A stretch of 64,000 nucleotides of DNA from Sediminibacillus massiliensis (GTDB lineage Bacteria; Bacillota; Bacilli; Bacillales; Amphibacillaceae): the NCBI RefSeq assembly GCF_900156915.1, contig NZ_LT732535.1, positions 3,835,967 through 3,899,966 on the forward strand. Direction: 5' to 3'. The notes beneath the pieces are model-generated. The model did no database searches and was not told where the DNA came from. It was given only the letters and a program-made list of their open reading frames with translations. Numbering within the stretch: position 1 is the first letter of the stretch; every line of letters begins with the position of its first letter. Both the position numbers and the translations under genes were made by a program. Shown here piece by piece: positions 34,422-43,136 of this stretch.

Positions 34422-34436
34422 GTAAACGGTTTCACT
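34422..34436 (-). promoter_or_regulatory. cre-like or further LacI-type site
   Basis: On the minus strand GTGAAACCGTTTACT fits cre except for the first base. It could bind CcpA or the local LacI-type regulator, since both families use a central CG step. Confidence 0.5.
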
Positions 34437-34487
34437 ATTTTGTCGAATTATCGCATCTGAGAGGAAATTTTTTTCTTTTTCAACTTT

Positions 34488-34497
34488 AAGGAGGTGA
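34488..34497 (+). other. Orphan Shine-Dalgarno-like sequence in the leader
   Basis: AAGGAGGTGA is a near-perfect ribosome binding site about 105 nt after the predicted transcription start. The only start codon near it is GTG 34495, which overlaps it and meets a stop after five codons. It may be an mRNA-stabilising site or a scar like those at 31590. Confidence 0.4.
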
Positions 34498-34584
34498 GTC
34501 ACTTCTTCTAGTAAAGGTTAATTTGTAATTCATTTATGGTGAAAATCAGAATTAAAATTATAAAAACTAAGGGGAGATTTAAAC

Positions 34585-35304
34585 ATGGCTAACAATAACG
34601 AAACAGAAGTAAGAGATGACAGGAAAGAAATATTGGCACTTTTTGAAGGGCTTCGGGTTACCGATGTACGCGATGGAATGGATTGGGTTGGCATGCATCA
34701 CTATGGAACAGTTGATAAAAGCATCAAACCGCTTTTTCGCGGCAAGCCTGTTGTAGGCATTGCACGTACTGCCAGATACCTGCCGTATGAAGGTCCGGTA
34801 CCAAGAGTTACTGGTGAAGAATATACGGCTTGGGCCAAGTGGTATTACAGCGAAGTTTGTACAGATCCTTGGGGCAAAGACATAGTGGATGGCGACTTCA
34901 TCGTGTTGGACGTTTGCGGGCTTGACGTAGGGCTTTTGGGTTCCAACAACACATTGGACTTTAAGTCGAAAGGTGCAAGAGGATACTTAACCAACGGCGG
35001 CGGTATTAGAGATACAGACGAAGTAATCCACCAGGGTATTCAGGTATGGTCCCAATTTGTTTCTCAGGGAATGGATCAGGCAAGAATCCGCTACCATGAA
35101 AAAGACATTCCGGTTGCAATTGGGGGCGTGGCTGTTTATCCGGGAGACGTAATCGTTGCTGATGGAGACGGGGTAATAGCGGTCCCGAGAAAGCTTGCTA
35201 GAGATGTTGCAAAGTATGCTCATCAGGAACTTAGCGGTGATAAAGCCGGCAGAAGGAAACTTTATGAAAAGCTAGGATGGGAACTAGACGAAACGGTACT
35301 TTAA
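34585..35304 (+). CDS. RraA-like family protein (possible aldolase), paralog of the 33475 gene
   Basis: A 239-residue RraA superfamily protein. LRVTDVRDGMDWVGMHHYG near the start and GWELDETVL at the end align with the 33475 protein. The active-site loop reads LTNGGGIRDTDE, one glycine longer than the paralog's TNGGVRDTDE. GGGGAGA precedes the ATG. It is the first gene after the LacI-controlled promoter and is followed by a beta-hydroxyacid dehydrogenase gene after 39 nt. If it is an aldolase making pyruvate plus a semialdehyde, the dehydrogenase downstream could reduce the product. Confidence 0.83.
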   Translation: MANNNETEVRDDRKEILALFEGLRVTDVRDGMDWVGMHHYGTVDKSIKPLFRGKPVVGIARTARYLPYEGPVPRVTGEEYTAWAKWYYSEVCTDPWGKDIVDGDFIVLDVCGLDVGLLGSNNTLDFKSKGARGYLTNGGGIRDTDEVIHQGIQVWSQFVSQGMDQARIRYHEKDIPVAIGGVAVYPGDVIVADGDGVIAVPRKLARDVAKYAHQELSGDKAGRRKLYEKLGWELDETVL

Positions 35305-35343
35305 TAACAGCATAAATACTATTTAGACGAAGGAGAGTAATGG

Positions 35344-36204
35344 ATGGCGATTAAAAGTATAGGTTTTATCGGATTGGGAGCAATGGGATTGCCGATGGCA
35401 AAAAATCTTGTGAAAGCAGGTTATGATCTTCATGTCTCAGCCCATAGAAACCGTGAGCCAATAGAACAACTGAAAAGCCTCGGAGCTAACGAACAAATAT
35501 CTTTAGCAGATGTGGCAGCGAATTCAGAAGTTTTAATCAGTATTCTGCCAACGGATAGAGAAATGGAAAGCGTCCTACTTTCAGATGAAGTTTTAAATAG
35601 TCTTCCTGAAGATGCTATTTTGATAGAAATGACCTCCGGTTCTGCTGCAATGATGAAAAAAGTCAATGAAACCTATCAAAAGCAAGGCATCAGGGTACTT
35701 GATGGACCTGTAAGTGGTGGTACGGCTGGAGCTGAACAAGGAACTTTGACAGTGATGACAGGTGGAAAAACAGAAGTCCTGGAAGAAGTCAGACCCGTCT
35801 TGGATGCAATGGCAAAAAACATCTACTTAGTCGGAGATGTTGGAGCCGGGAAAGCTATTAAGGCTATCAATCAGATGCTTGCCGGTATCCATATGATCGC
35901 TTCTGCTGAAGCGGTTGCTTTGGCAGAGAAACTTGATATTGATAAGTCTGCGGTTAAGGATGTTATCGGAAACAGTTCAGGAGCTTCCTGGATGCTGCTT
36001 AACAAGATTGATACCCTATCCGAGAGAAATTTCGAACCAGGATTTAAACTCAATTTAATGAAGAAGGATGTTCAGATTGCTGTGGATGAAGGACAAGATC
36101 TGGACATGCCACTTGCTCAATTAGCGCTCGATTTATATAAAAAATATGAAGAAGATGCCGGAGAGTTGGATTTCTCCGCTATTAGTCAAAAGGTACTTAG
36201 CTAG
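35344..36204 (+). CDS. Beta-hydroxyacid dehydrogenase (3-hydroxyisobutyrate / tartronate semialdehyde reductase type)
   Basis: A 286-residue beta-hydroxyacid dehydrogenase. The N-terminal GFIGLGAMGLPMAKNLVKAG binds NAD(P). The substrate-binding signature DGPVSGGTAGAEQGTLTVM follows, and the catalytic Lys lies in GAGKAIKAINQML. Relatives include GarR (tartronate semialdehyde to D-glycerate), L-threonate dehydrogenase LtnD and 3-hydroxyisobutyrate dehydrogenase. AAGGAGAG precedes the ATG. The glycerate kinase at 44754 in the same cluster supports a tartronate semialdehyde or glycerate role. The RpiB-like gene next door would alternatively suit a threonate/tetronate route. Confidence 0.87.
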   Translation: MAIKSIGFIGLGAMGLPMAKNLVKAGYDLHVSAHRNREPIEQLKSLGANEQISLADVAANSEVLISILPTDREMESVLLSDEVLNSLPEDAILIEMTSGSAAMMKKVNETYQKQGIRVLDGPVSGGTAGAEQGTLTVMTGGKTEVLEEVRPVLDAMAKNIYLVGDVGAGKAIKAINQMLAGIHMIASAEAVALAEKLDIDKSAVKDVIGNSSGASWMLLNKIDTLSERNFEPGFKLNLMKKDVQIAVDEGQDLDMPLAQLALDLYKKYEEDAGELDFSAISQKVLS

Positions 36205-36232
36205 AATATCAAATAAGTTGGGGGCCTAGTTT

Positions 36233-36697
36233 ATGAAAATTGCTTTAGGAAGCGATCATTGTGGTTTTGAAATGAAAGAGGCCCTCAAGCCCTTTCTTGA
36301 TAAACTCGGTTGTGAAAGCACAGATTTTGGCTGTTTTTCTAAAGACCCGGTTGACTTCCCTGATATAACATCGGCTGTTTGCAACTCTGTACGCAGCAAA
36401 GAAAATACCCGGGGCATTATCATTTGTGGAACAGGTGTCGGAGCAGCAATAGCAGCTAACAAAATCCCGGGAATTAGAGCGGCTGTGTGCCATGATATTC
36501 ATTCTGCTCATCAATGTGTCGAACATGACAATGTGAACATTATGTGCATAGGCGCCCAAATAATTGGGCCATGGCTGGCGGAAAACCTGATAGAATCCTT
36601 TATCAACGCAAAATTCAGCGAGGAAGAGCAGTTTCGCAGACGGGTGGACAAATTAACAGCGCTTGAATTGAAATCAGCAAAAGAGGTTCAGCAATAA
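36233..36697 (+). CDS. RpiB/LacAB-family sugar-phosphate isomerase
   Basis: A 154-residue RpiB-type isomerase. KIALGSDHCGFEMKEAL opens the chain, the active-site Cys lies in ICGTGVGAAIAANK, and DNVNIMCIGAQIIG follows. The family interconverts ribose 5-phosphate and ribulose 5-phosphate, or acts on allose, galactose or four-carbon (erythrulose, tetrulose) phosphates. No kinase for a neutral sugar lies nearby, so the phosphorylated substrate is unclear. GGGGGCC precedes the ATG. The gene is 28 nt after the dehydrogenase gene, so it is in the same operon. Confidence 0.87.
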   Translation: MKIALGSDHCGFEMKEALKPFLDKLGCESTDFGCFSKDPVDFPDITSAVCNSVRSKENTRGIIICGTGVGAAIAANKIPGIRAAVCHDIHSAHQCVEHDNVNIMCIGAQIIGPWLAENLIESFINAKFSEEEQFRRRVDKLTALELKSAKEVQQ

Positions 36698-36767
36698 TAA
36701 AACTATCCGAAAATGAAAACCCTTTCAGATTAAATTACAAACCTAAAGTGGGGAAGAGGGGAATTAC

Positions 36768-38096
36768 ATGAAATTTTCAAAATTTATGTTCTTGATGACA
36801 CTTTCAATATTATCCATTTTAATCATTGGGGGATGTAGTTCAGAAAGTTCGTCTGATTCAGGCGGCAGTGCCCAAGGAGCCGATGGCGAGGAAGAAATCA
36901 AACTTCGTTTCTCCTGGTGGGGAGATACTTCCCGAAATGAAATCTACAATGAAATCATTGATAGGTTTGAAGAGGAGAATCCAAATATAACGGTTGACAG
37001 AGAGTTCGGGGGCTGGACGGATTACTGGGATCGCTTAGCCACTCAAACTGCTGGCGGAAATGCTCCAGACATTGTGAGTATGCACCAATTTTATGTTTCT
37101 GACTATGCCCGACGAGGAGCTTTGCTAAACCTGCAATCGTTGGTAGACGATGGAACCATAAATCTTGAAAGCTTTGCTGAATCTACTGTGGATAGTGGTA
37201 AAGTCGACGATGAGCTGATCATGGTAGCGAAAGGTGTCACAATGCCGGGTTGGGTTTATAATCCTGTTCAGTTGGAGGAACTTGGTGTAGAAGCCCCTAA
37301 CTTTGACTGGACTTGGGAAGAATTTCAAGCGAAGATGCTGGAAGTAGACAAAGCTATGCCTGAAGGTGATTTTGCTACAGCTGACATGGGAGGCGGCCAA
37401 TTACAGCCGAATTTCCGCTATTATGTACGTCAGCAAGGTGAAGATCTATTTACCGAGGACGGAAAATTAGGCTTTAGCGAAGAAACACTTTCAAAATGGT
37501 GGACTATGTGGGATGACTTGAGACAAGCGGGGGCAGTTGCTGATTCTGCAACTACTACCGAGTTTGAATCCGCAGCATTAGAACAAAAACTCTTCACGAT
37601 CGGAAGGTCTGCTTTCTATCAAATCCCAGCTAATCAATTGCACCTTTATCAAGAGCAATTTGAAAATGGTGAGTTGCAAATGCTGAGAATGCCTCAAGTT
37701 GAAGGCGGGGAAAATGGTGAGTATATTGAGGGTGCTTATTTATCTATAACAAAAGAGTCTGAGCATCCAGAAGCTGCTGCCAAATTCATAGATTTCTTTG
37801 TGAACACAGAGAAATCGCTGGAATTGTTTAAAGTAGAACAAGGATCTCCAGGTTCTTCTGAAATGGCAGAGTTCGTAAAGCCTTTACTTGAACCTGCACA
37901 ACAGCGTGCTGTCGATTACATTCAAGAAACAGTAGAATATGCTGAACCTGCAGCGTATGCGCCGCTCGGTATAAGTGAAGTGGAACAAGCATTTGCAGAT
38001 AATGCAGCCGCAATCGGATTTGGTGAAAAGACAGTAGAAGAAGCCGTGACAGACTTTATGGAGACAGCCGAAAGCGTTATTGGATTTGCCGAGTAA
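36768..38096 (+). CDS. CUT1 solute-binding lipoprotein
   Basis: A 442-residue family 1 binding protein with lipobox IGGC (Cys23), a Ser/Gly linker and the mature start LRFSWWGDTSRNEIYNEII. It is a close paralog of the protein at 32064, and its C-terminus matches the remnant at 31410-31565. GGGAAGAGGGG lies before the ATG. It precedes its two permeases by 92 nt. The many co-transcribed dehydrogenases and RraA-like genes suggest a sugar acid or polyol ligand. Confidence 0.9.
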   Translation: MKFSKFMFLMTLSILSILIIGGCSSESSSDSGGSAQGADGEEEIKLRFSWWGDTSRNEIYNEIIDRFEEENPNITVDREFGGWTDYWDRLATQTAGGNAPDIVSMHQFYVSDYARRGALLNLQSLVDDGTINLESFAESTVDSGKVDDELIMVAKGVTMPGWVYNPVQLEELGVEAPNFDWTWEEFQAKMLEVDKAMPEGDFATADMGGGQLQPNFRYYVRQQGEDLFTEDGKLGFSEETLSKWWTMWDDLRQAGAVADSATTTEFESAALEQKLFTIGRSAFYQIPANQLHLYQEQFENGELQMLRMPQVEGGENGEYIEGAYLSITKESEHPEAAAKFIDFFVNTEKSLELFKVEQGSPGSSEMAEFVKPLLEPAQQRAVDYIQETVEYAEPAAYAPLGISEVEQAFADNAAAIGFGEKTVEEAVTDFMETAESVIGFAE

Positions 38097-38188
38097 CGAA
38101 TTAAATATTTTAAACAGATAATGAAATTAATCAATACAGCTAAATGGAAGCCTATCAGTCTTCTATTTAGCTGGGATTGGAGGGAACC

Positions 38189-39079
38189 ATGCACACCTTG
38201 AAAAAGGCTTGGCAAAAAAATGCTGTTGCTTATCTTTTCCTGACGCCTTGGCTGATTGGTCTATTAGGATTAACGGCCATTCCAATGGGAGCTTCTCTAT
38301 ACTTCTCCTTTACTAGTTATGATATGTTTACGAGTCCGACGTGGGTCGGGTTGGGTAATTACACAGAAATGTTTGAGGATGATAAATGGATCAGCAGTGT
38401 AAAAGTTACACTTACCTACGTATTCTTAAGTGTTCCGCTCCAGCTTATGTTTGCACTGGGAGTCGCAGCTGCACTAAACCGTGGTTTAAAAGGATTACGG
38501 TTTTACCGGGCGATTTATTATGTTCCTTCCCTGTTTGGAGGAAGCGTGGCAGTTGCATTACTCTGGCGCCAATTGTTTGGCGGAGAAGGATTGGTTAACA
38601 GGGCTTTGGCGCAATTTGGAATAGAAGGGACAAATTGGATTTCCCAGCCAGACACTGCTCTTTATACATTGATTATATTGGCAGTATGGCAATTTGGTGC
38701 TCCGATGGTTATATTCCTGGCAGGACTCAAACAAATCCCTACAGAGTTATATGAAGCTTCGATGATCGATGGTGCCGGAAAAGCCAAGCAGTTCTTTAAA
38801 ATTACCATTCCGTTGTTAACACCGATTGTTTTGTTCAATGTCATCATGCAAGTAATCTCTGCTTTTCAGGCGTTTACTCCTGCTTATATCGTTAGTGGAG
38901 GAACTGGGGGTCCCCTCGATTCGACCCTTTTTTACACTTTATATCTGTATCAGAAAGCGTTTACCCAGTTTCAGATGGGATATGCATCTGCTATGGCCTG
39001 GCTGTTGTTATTGACAATTGCCGTTATCACAGCTCTCATTTTTCTTTCGGCGAGAAAATGGGTGCACTATCAAGAATAG
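38189..39079 (+). CDS. Carbohydrate ABC transporter permease (MalF/UgpA type)
   Basis: A 296-residue permease with six membrane segments and the EAA loop EASMIDGAGKAKQFFKITIP. It is closely similar to the permease at 4735 along its whole length, for example AFTPAYIVSGGTGGPLDSTL against AFTPAYIIGGGTGGTLDSTL. The start is ATG at 38189 behind GGAGGGAA; TTG at 38177 lies upstream of that site. It probably serves both binding proteins at 32064 and 36768. No ATPase is encoded with it. Confidence 0.9.
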   Translation: MHTLKKAWQKNAVAYLFLTPWLIGLLGLTAIPMGASLYFSFTSYDMFTSPTWVGLGNYTEMFEDDKWISSVKVTLTYVFLSVPLQLMFALGVAAALNRGLKGLRFYRAIYYVPSLFGGSVAVALLWRQLFGGEGLVNRALAQFGIEGTNWISQPDTALYTLIILAVWQFGAPMVIFLAGLKQIPTELYEASMIDGAGKAKQFFKITIPLLTPIVLFNVIMQVISAFQAFTPAYIVSGGTGGPLDSTLFYTLYLYQKAFTQFQMGYASAMAWLLLLTIAVITALIFLSARKWVHYQE

Positions 39080-39089
39080 AGGTGATCGT

Positions 39090-40061
39090 ATGGAACCGGA
39101 AAAAATTAGAGATCATGCCGTAAGCCCTGTAAGAAATCAAGAGCCAGACAATAAAGACCATATCAAGAAGCCTGGGAAAACAGCCCGGTCGAAGATAGAA
39201 AGGCCGAAAAAGGTCGGGTTGAGAAAGCGAAGAAAATCAATAACCATTCTCATTCATATCTGTATCATTGCATTGGGATTGATAATGCTCTATCCGCTTT
39301 TATGGATGGTTGCAGCTTCGTTTAAAGAGAATACCGAAATCTTCCAGGGTTCTGCCTTTTTCCCAAGTAACATTACGTTTGAAAACTATATGCAAGGATG
39401 GCTTGGTCTATCTGGTACAACGTTTAGCAGATTCTTCTTGAATTCGGCAATTATTGTAGCATTGGCAATCGCCGGCAACGTCATAGCTTGTTCAATGGCA
39501 GCCTATGCGTTTGCTCGTCTTGACTTTGCTTTTAAAAAGACATTATTTGCTCTGATGCTCGCAACATTGATGCTTCCTTTTCATGTAACTGTTATTCCAC
39601 AGTATATTATTTTTAACTATTTAGACTGGATAAACACCTATTTACCATTGACATTACCTAAATTTCTGGCAACTGAAGGCTTTTTCATTTTCTTGATGGT
39701 TCAGTTCATGCGATCCATCCCCCGTGAATTAGAAGAGGCGGCAAAGATAGATGGATGTGGCCAAATCAGAATGTATTGGCAGTTGATCATTCCATTGTCA
39801 GTTCCCGCTTTGGTTACAACCATGATTTTTACCTTTATCTGGACTTGGAACGACTTCTTCAGTCAGTTATTGTACTTAAGCGATATCAAACTTTATACCG
39901 TAGCGATTGCATTGAGAATGTTTGTTGACTCAATGGGTCAGAGCTCATGGGGTGCATTGTTTGCGATGTCTACATTGTCGCTTATCCCGCTGTTTGTTGT
40001 ATTTATCTTTTTCCAAAAATATATCATTGAAGGTATTACAGCTGGAAGTGTGAAAGGGTAA
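39090..40061 (+). CDS. Carbohydrate ABC transporter permease (MalG/UgpE type)
   Basis: A 323-residue partner permease. The first 60 residues are hydrophilic and strongly basic (KIERPKKVGLRKRRKS), as in the homolog at 5635, and precede the first helix ALGLIMLYPLLWMVA. The EAA loop is ELEEAAKIDGCGQIRMYWQL. The start is ATG at 39090 behind GAGGTGATC, 10 nt after the previous stop; the longer frame from 39018 lies inside the preceding gene. The basic tail may contact the membrane surface or the shared ATPase. Confidence 0.9.
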   Translation: MEPEKIRDHAVSPVRNQEPDNKDHIKKPGKTARSKIERPKKVGLRKRRKSITILIHICIIALGLIMLYPLLWMVAASFKENTEIFQGSAFFPSNITFENYMQGWLGLSGTTFSRFFLNSAIIVALAIAGNVIACSMAAYAFARLDFAFKKTLFALMLATLMLPFHVTVIPQYIIFNYLDWINTYLPLTLPKFLATEGFFIFLMVQFMRSIPRELEEAAKIDGCGQIRMYWQLIIPLSVPALVTTMIFTFIWTWNDFFSQLLYLSDIKLYTVAIALRMFVDSMGQSSWGALFAMSTLSLIPLFVVFIFFQKYIIEGITAGSVKG

Positions 40062-40150
40062 ATTCTTCTTCTTTGAATCCTATCATAAACTTCCTGGTTG
40101 CTAATTCGATTTTGAAAATATATGGCGACAAAAAGAGGAGGAATTTCTGG

Positions 40151-40846
40151 ATGAACAATATTGGTTTTCGCATATTACCAGTTGAAAAAAGGGTTGAAAA
40201 GCAAATTGTTGAACAATATAGAGAAGTTGTCACTCCCCATATAAGTGACAATTTAAACAGGATGCATGCCGTTTCGAGCCATCTTCGGCCTTATCATAAA
40301 CAAGGGAAATTACTAGGAACTGCTCTAACGGTGAAGACAAGACCTGGCGACAACTTACTCGTGCATAAAGCAATTGACATGGCCCAACCAGGCGAAGTCC
40401 TTGTTGTAGATGCAGGGGGAGATGTAACGAATGCAATAGTAGGAGAGATAATGCTTCTCCTGGCCCGCAGACAAGGCATTTCCGGATTTATTATCGACGG
40501 AGCTATCCGGGATACTGCTGCATTTTCTGAAGGTGACTTTCCGGTGTACGCACGCGGCATCACACACCGCGGTCCATATAAGGATGGACCAGGCGAGATA
40601 AATGTGCCGGTTTCTGTTGGCGGCATGCTTGTTAATCCAGGTGATCTGGTGCTTGGTGATGAAGACGGACTTGCAGTCGTTCCGTTAGATGAGGCAGAGG
40701 AACTCTTGGAAAAAGTGAAAGCGCAGCAGGTGAAGGAAACCAGGATGATGGAAGCCATCAAGAATAATACCATTGACAGAAACTGGATTGATGAAACATT
40801 AAGAGGGAAAGGCTGTGATTTTAGTGACGTTGCCAACAAGGTATGA
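40151..40846 (+). CDS. RraA-like family protein (HMG-aldolase type)
   Basis: A 231-residue RraA superfamily protein, nearer to the classic HMG/CHA-aldolase form than the other three here. PGDNLLVHKAIDMAQPGEVLVVDAGGD, then GFIIDGAIRDTAAF with the Arg-Asp pair, and NPGDLVLGDEDGLAVVP are visible. The start is ATG at 40151 behind AGAGGAGGAA. The gene overlaps the next by 32 nt. Family chemistry is retro-aldol cleavage of 4-hydroxy-2-oxo acids to pyruvate, or oxaloacetate decarboxylation. Its place next to four oxidoreductases suggests a committed cleavage step. Confidence 0.86.
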   Translation: MNNIGFRILPVEKRVEKQIVEQYREVVTPHISDNLNRMHAVSSHLRPYHKQGKLLGTALTVKTRPGDNLLVHKAIDMAQPGEVLVVDAGGDVTNAIVGEIMLLLARRQGISGFIIDGAIRDTAAFSEGDFPVYARGITHRGPYKDGPGEINVPVSVGGMLVNPGDLVLGDEDGLAVVPLDEAEELLEKVKAQQVKETRMMEAIKNNTIDRNWIDETLRGKGCDFSDVANKV

Positions 40847-41903
40847 CTGGATAAAATTGCAGCGTTTCTGTGCAAATGTATTTACAAAAGCAGGTCTATC
40901 GGAGAAAAATGCGGAGATTGTCTCGGATTCTCTTGTGCAGGCAAATCTGAGAGGTGTCGACTCTCATGGGGTAGTAAGGACTTCCATTTATTTAAAACGA
41001 GTTGAAAAAGGAATGATCAATCCGCATGCAGATGTAACCATCGAAAATGAAAGCGATGCCACCGCATTAATTAATGGGAACAATCATTTTGGATCCGTAG
41101 TGGGGATGCAGGCACTGGAGAAGGCTTTGGACAAGGCGAAAGAACGGGGAGCTGCAATTGTCGGAGTGAAAGGTTCCAATCATTTTGGCACTGGCGCCTA
41201 TTATGCCCTGAAAGCAATTGAAAAAGATATGCTGCTTCTGGTCATGTCGAATGCTTCCCAAACAATGCCGCCAACAGGTGGAGTAAGGCCATTTATCGGC
41301 ACGAACCCTCTTGCGGTCGGGATCCCGTCCGGAGAAGAAGCACCATTCATTCTTGATATGGCCACGAGTGTGGTGGCACGTGGCAAAATCATCGTTGCAG
41401 CACAAAAAGGAGAGGATATCCCGATCGGATGGGCTGTCGACAAGGATGGGAATGATACGACAGATGCAGAGGCAGCACTTGAGGGAGCTGTTTTACCGCT
41501 TGGAGGACCAAAAGGTTACGGTATATCGATGTTCATTGACATCTTGTCGGGAGTTCTTACGGGCGCGGGGTTTGGAAAGTATGTAAACAATATGTATGAG
41601 AACTGGGAAGATCCGCAAAACGTCGGCCATTTTTTCGTGGCGGTTGATATCAATCAATTCATCCCGCTTGAGTCTTTTAAAAAGCGGATGGATACCTATA
41701 TTAAGGAAATTAAGTCGGAACCAAAAGCACCGAATGTGGAGGAAATTTTTATACCTGGTGAGCTCGAACAAAAGTGCGTGTTGGAACGAAAGAAGAGCGG
41801 CATCGAACTTCCGGAAAAATTGGTGGAAGAGTTCATCGAAATAGGAAAGCGTTACGATTTGGATTTTACGAAAGCAGCTCTAAAAGTAAAAGTTCCTGAT
41901 TAA
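40815..41903 (+). CDS. Ldh_2-family malate/L-lactate-type dehydrogenase
   Basis: A 362-residue NAD(P)-dependent dehydrogenase of the MDH2/LDH2 family, which includes ureidoglycolate dehydrogenase, 2,3-diketo-L-gulonate reductase and sulfolactate dehydrogenase. The signature NLRGVDSHGVVR with the catalytic His lies near residue 50. GNNHFGSVVGMQALEKA, SNHFGTGAYYA and GGPKGYGISMFIDILSGVLTGAGFG follow. The start is GTG at 40815 behind AGGGAAAGG, inside the end of the RraA-like gene, which suggests coupled translation. It probably reduces a 2-keto acid released or used by the neighbouring aldolase. Confidence 0.85.
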   Translation: MILVTLPTRYDWIKLQRFCANVFTKAGLSEKNAEIVSDSLVQANLRGVDSHGVVRTSIYLKRVEKGMINPHADVTIENESDATALINGNNHFGSVVGMQALEKALDKAKERGAAIVGVKGSNHFGTGAYYALKAIEKDMLLLVMSNASQTMPPTGGVRPFIGTNPLAVGIPSGEEAPFILDMATSVVARGKIIVAAQKGEDIPIGWAVDKDGNDTTDAEAALEGAVLPLGGPKGYGISMFIDILSGVLTGAGFGKYVNNMYENWEDPQNVGHFFVAVDINQFIPLESFKKRMDTYIKEIKSEPKAPNVEEIFIPGELEQKCVLERKKSGIELPEKLVEEFIEIGKRYDLDFTKAALKVKVPD

Positions 41904-41924
41904 TGAAAGGAGATTTATTATCAA

Positions 41925-43115
41925 ATGTTGACATTATCTAATTTCCGTTATCAAATACCGACTGTAATTGAATTTGGCCGTGGTTATGCAAAGAGGTTAA
42001 ATGAATTTGTCAGAGAACTGGGCGGATCAAAAGTTCTTATCGTTGGGGATCCGGGTGTCTATCAAGCTGGCATTGTCCAACAATTGGAAGATCCTCTTCA
42101 AGAAGCAGGCATTCCGTTCGTTACATTTACGGATGTAGGGACAGAAGCTACTATTGAATCGGTAGACAACGGTGTTGCTCTTGCGAAGACTGAAGGCTGT
42201 GACATTGTAGTCGGCGTGGGTGGAGGCAGTGCCCTAGATACTGCCAAATCGATTGGGTTGTTACTGACTAATGGAGGTAACATCCGTGATTACATAGGGA
42301 TCGATAAAGTTCCTGCTCCAGCTGCTCCTGTGATTGCCGTGCCGACGACAGCCGGAACAGGTAGTGAAATCACTCGGTTTTCAGTCCTGTCGGATAAAAA
42401 AGCAGAAGCAAAACTAAGTGTCGGCAGCATGTATAACTGTCCTGCTTTGGCATTATGCGATCCTGATTTGACTTTATCTCTGCCACCGCACATCACAGCT
42501 GCTACTGGAATGGATGCTTTAACTCACGCTCTTGAGTCTTACGTAAATAAAGCAACACAACCAATTTCTGAAGGTCTATCAGTTCAATCCATGAAATTGG
42601 TGGCGAAAAGCCTTCGTCTGGCGGTTATCCAGGGAGAAAACACGGATGCCCGTTCAGATATGCTCATGGCAAGTACATTGGCTGCAATGGCATTTAACTC
42701 TACAAGACTTGGATTGGCGCATGCGCTGGCAATTCCGTTGGGAGCACATTTCAAAATCCCTCATGGTGTAGTAAATGCAATGCTGCTTCCTGAAGTCATG
42801 GAATTCAATTTAATTGGAAATACCGATAAATTTATAGAAATTGCAAGAATCTTCGGGGAGAAAGTGGAACAGCTTACCGATCGGGAAGCAGCTGAGCGTG
42901 CTGTGAAAGCGGTCCGCCAGTTGAAAACGGATGTAGGAATTACACAAACATTGACTGATTATGGTGTGGAAGAACAGCACTTGGATTTAATTACCGAGGA
43001 AGCGTTACTTTCAGGAAACGTGCCTGTGAATCCGGTCAAGCCTACACAAGAGGATCTGAAAAATATTTGCCGGTCATTAATGACGACGGGTGTAAAAAAA
43101 GAAGTTTTAGCTTAA
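41925..43115 (+). CDS. Iron-containing alcohol dehydrogenase
   Basis: A 396-residue group III dehydrogenase. GVGGGSALDTAKSIG binds NAD, and PTTAGTGSEITRFSV follows. The metal ligands are in ATGMDALTHALESY and AHALAIPLGAHFKIPHG. AAAGGAGATT precedes the ATG, 21 nt after the previous stop. It is related to the enzyme at 9622 but clearly diverged. Next to an aldehyde dehydrogenase it may oxidise an alcohol to an aldehyde that is then oxidised to the acid, or reduce a semialdehyde. Confidence 0.88.
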   Translation: MLTLSNFRYQIPTVIEFGRGYAKRLNEFVRELGGSKVLIVGDPGVYQAGIVQQLEDPLQEAGIPFVTFTDVGTEATIESVDNGVALAKTEGCDIVVGVGGGSALDTAKSIGLLLTNGGNIRDYIGIDKVPAPAAPVIAVPTTAGTGSEITRFSVLSDKKAEAKLSVGSMYNCPALALCDPDLTLSLPPHITAATGMDALTHALESYVNKATQPISEGLSVQSMKLVAKSLRLAVIQGENTDARSDMLMASTLAAMAFNSTRLGLAHALAIPLGAHFKIPHGVVNAMLLPEVMEFNLIGNTDKFIEIARIFGEKVEQLTDREAAERAVKAVRQLKTDVGITQTLTDYGVEEQHLDLITEEALLSGNVPVNPVKPTQEDLKNICRSLMTTGVKKEVLA

Positions 43116-43136
43116 TACATTAAGGGAGTGGATTTT

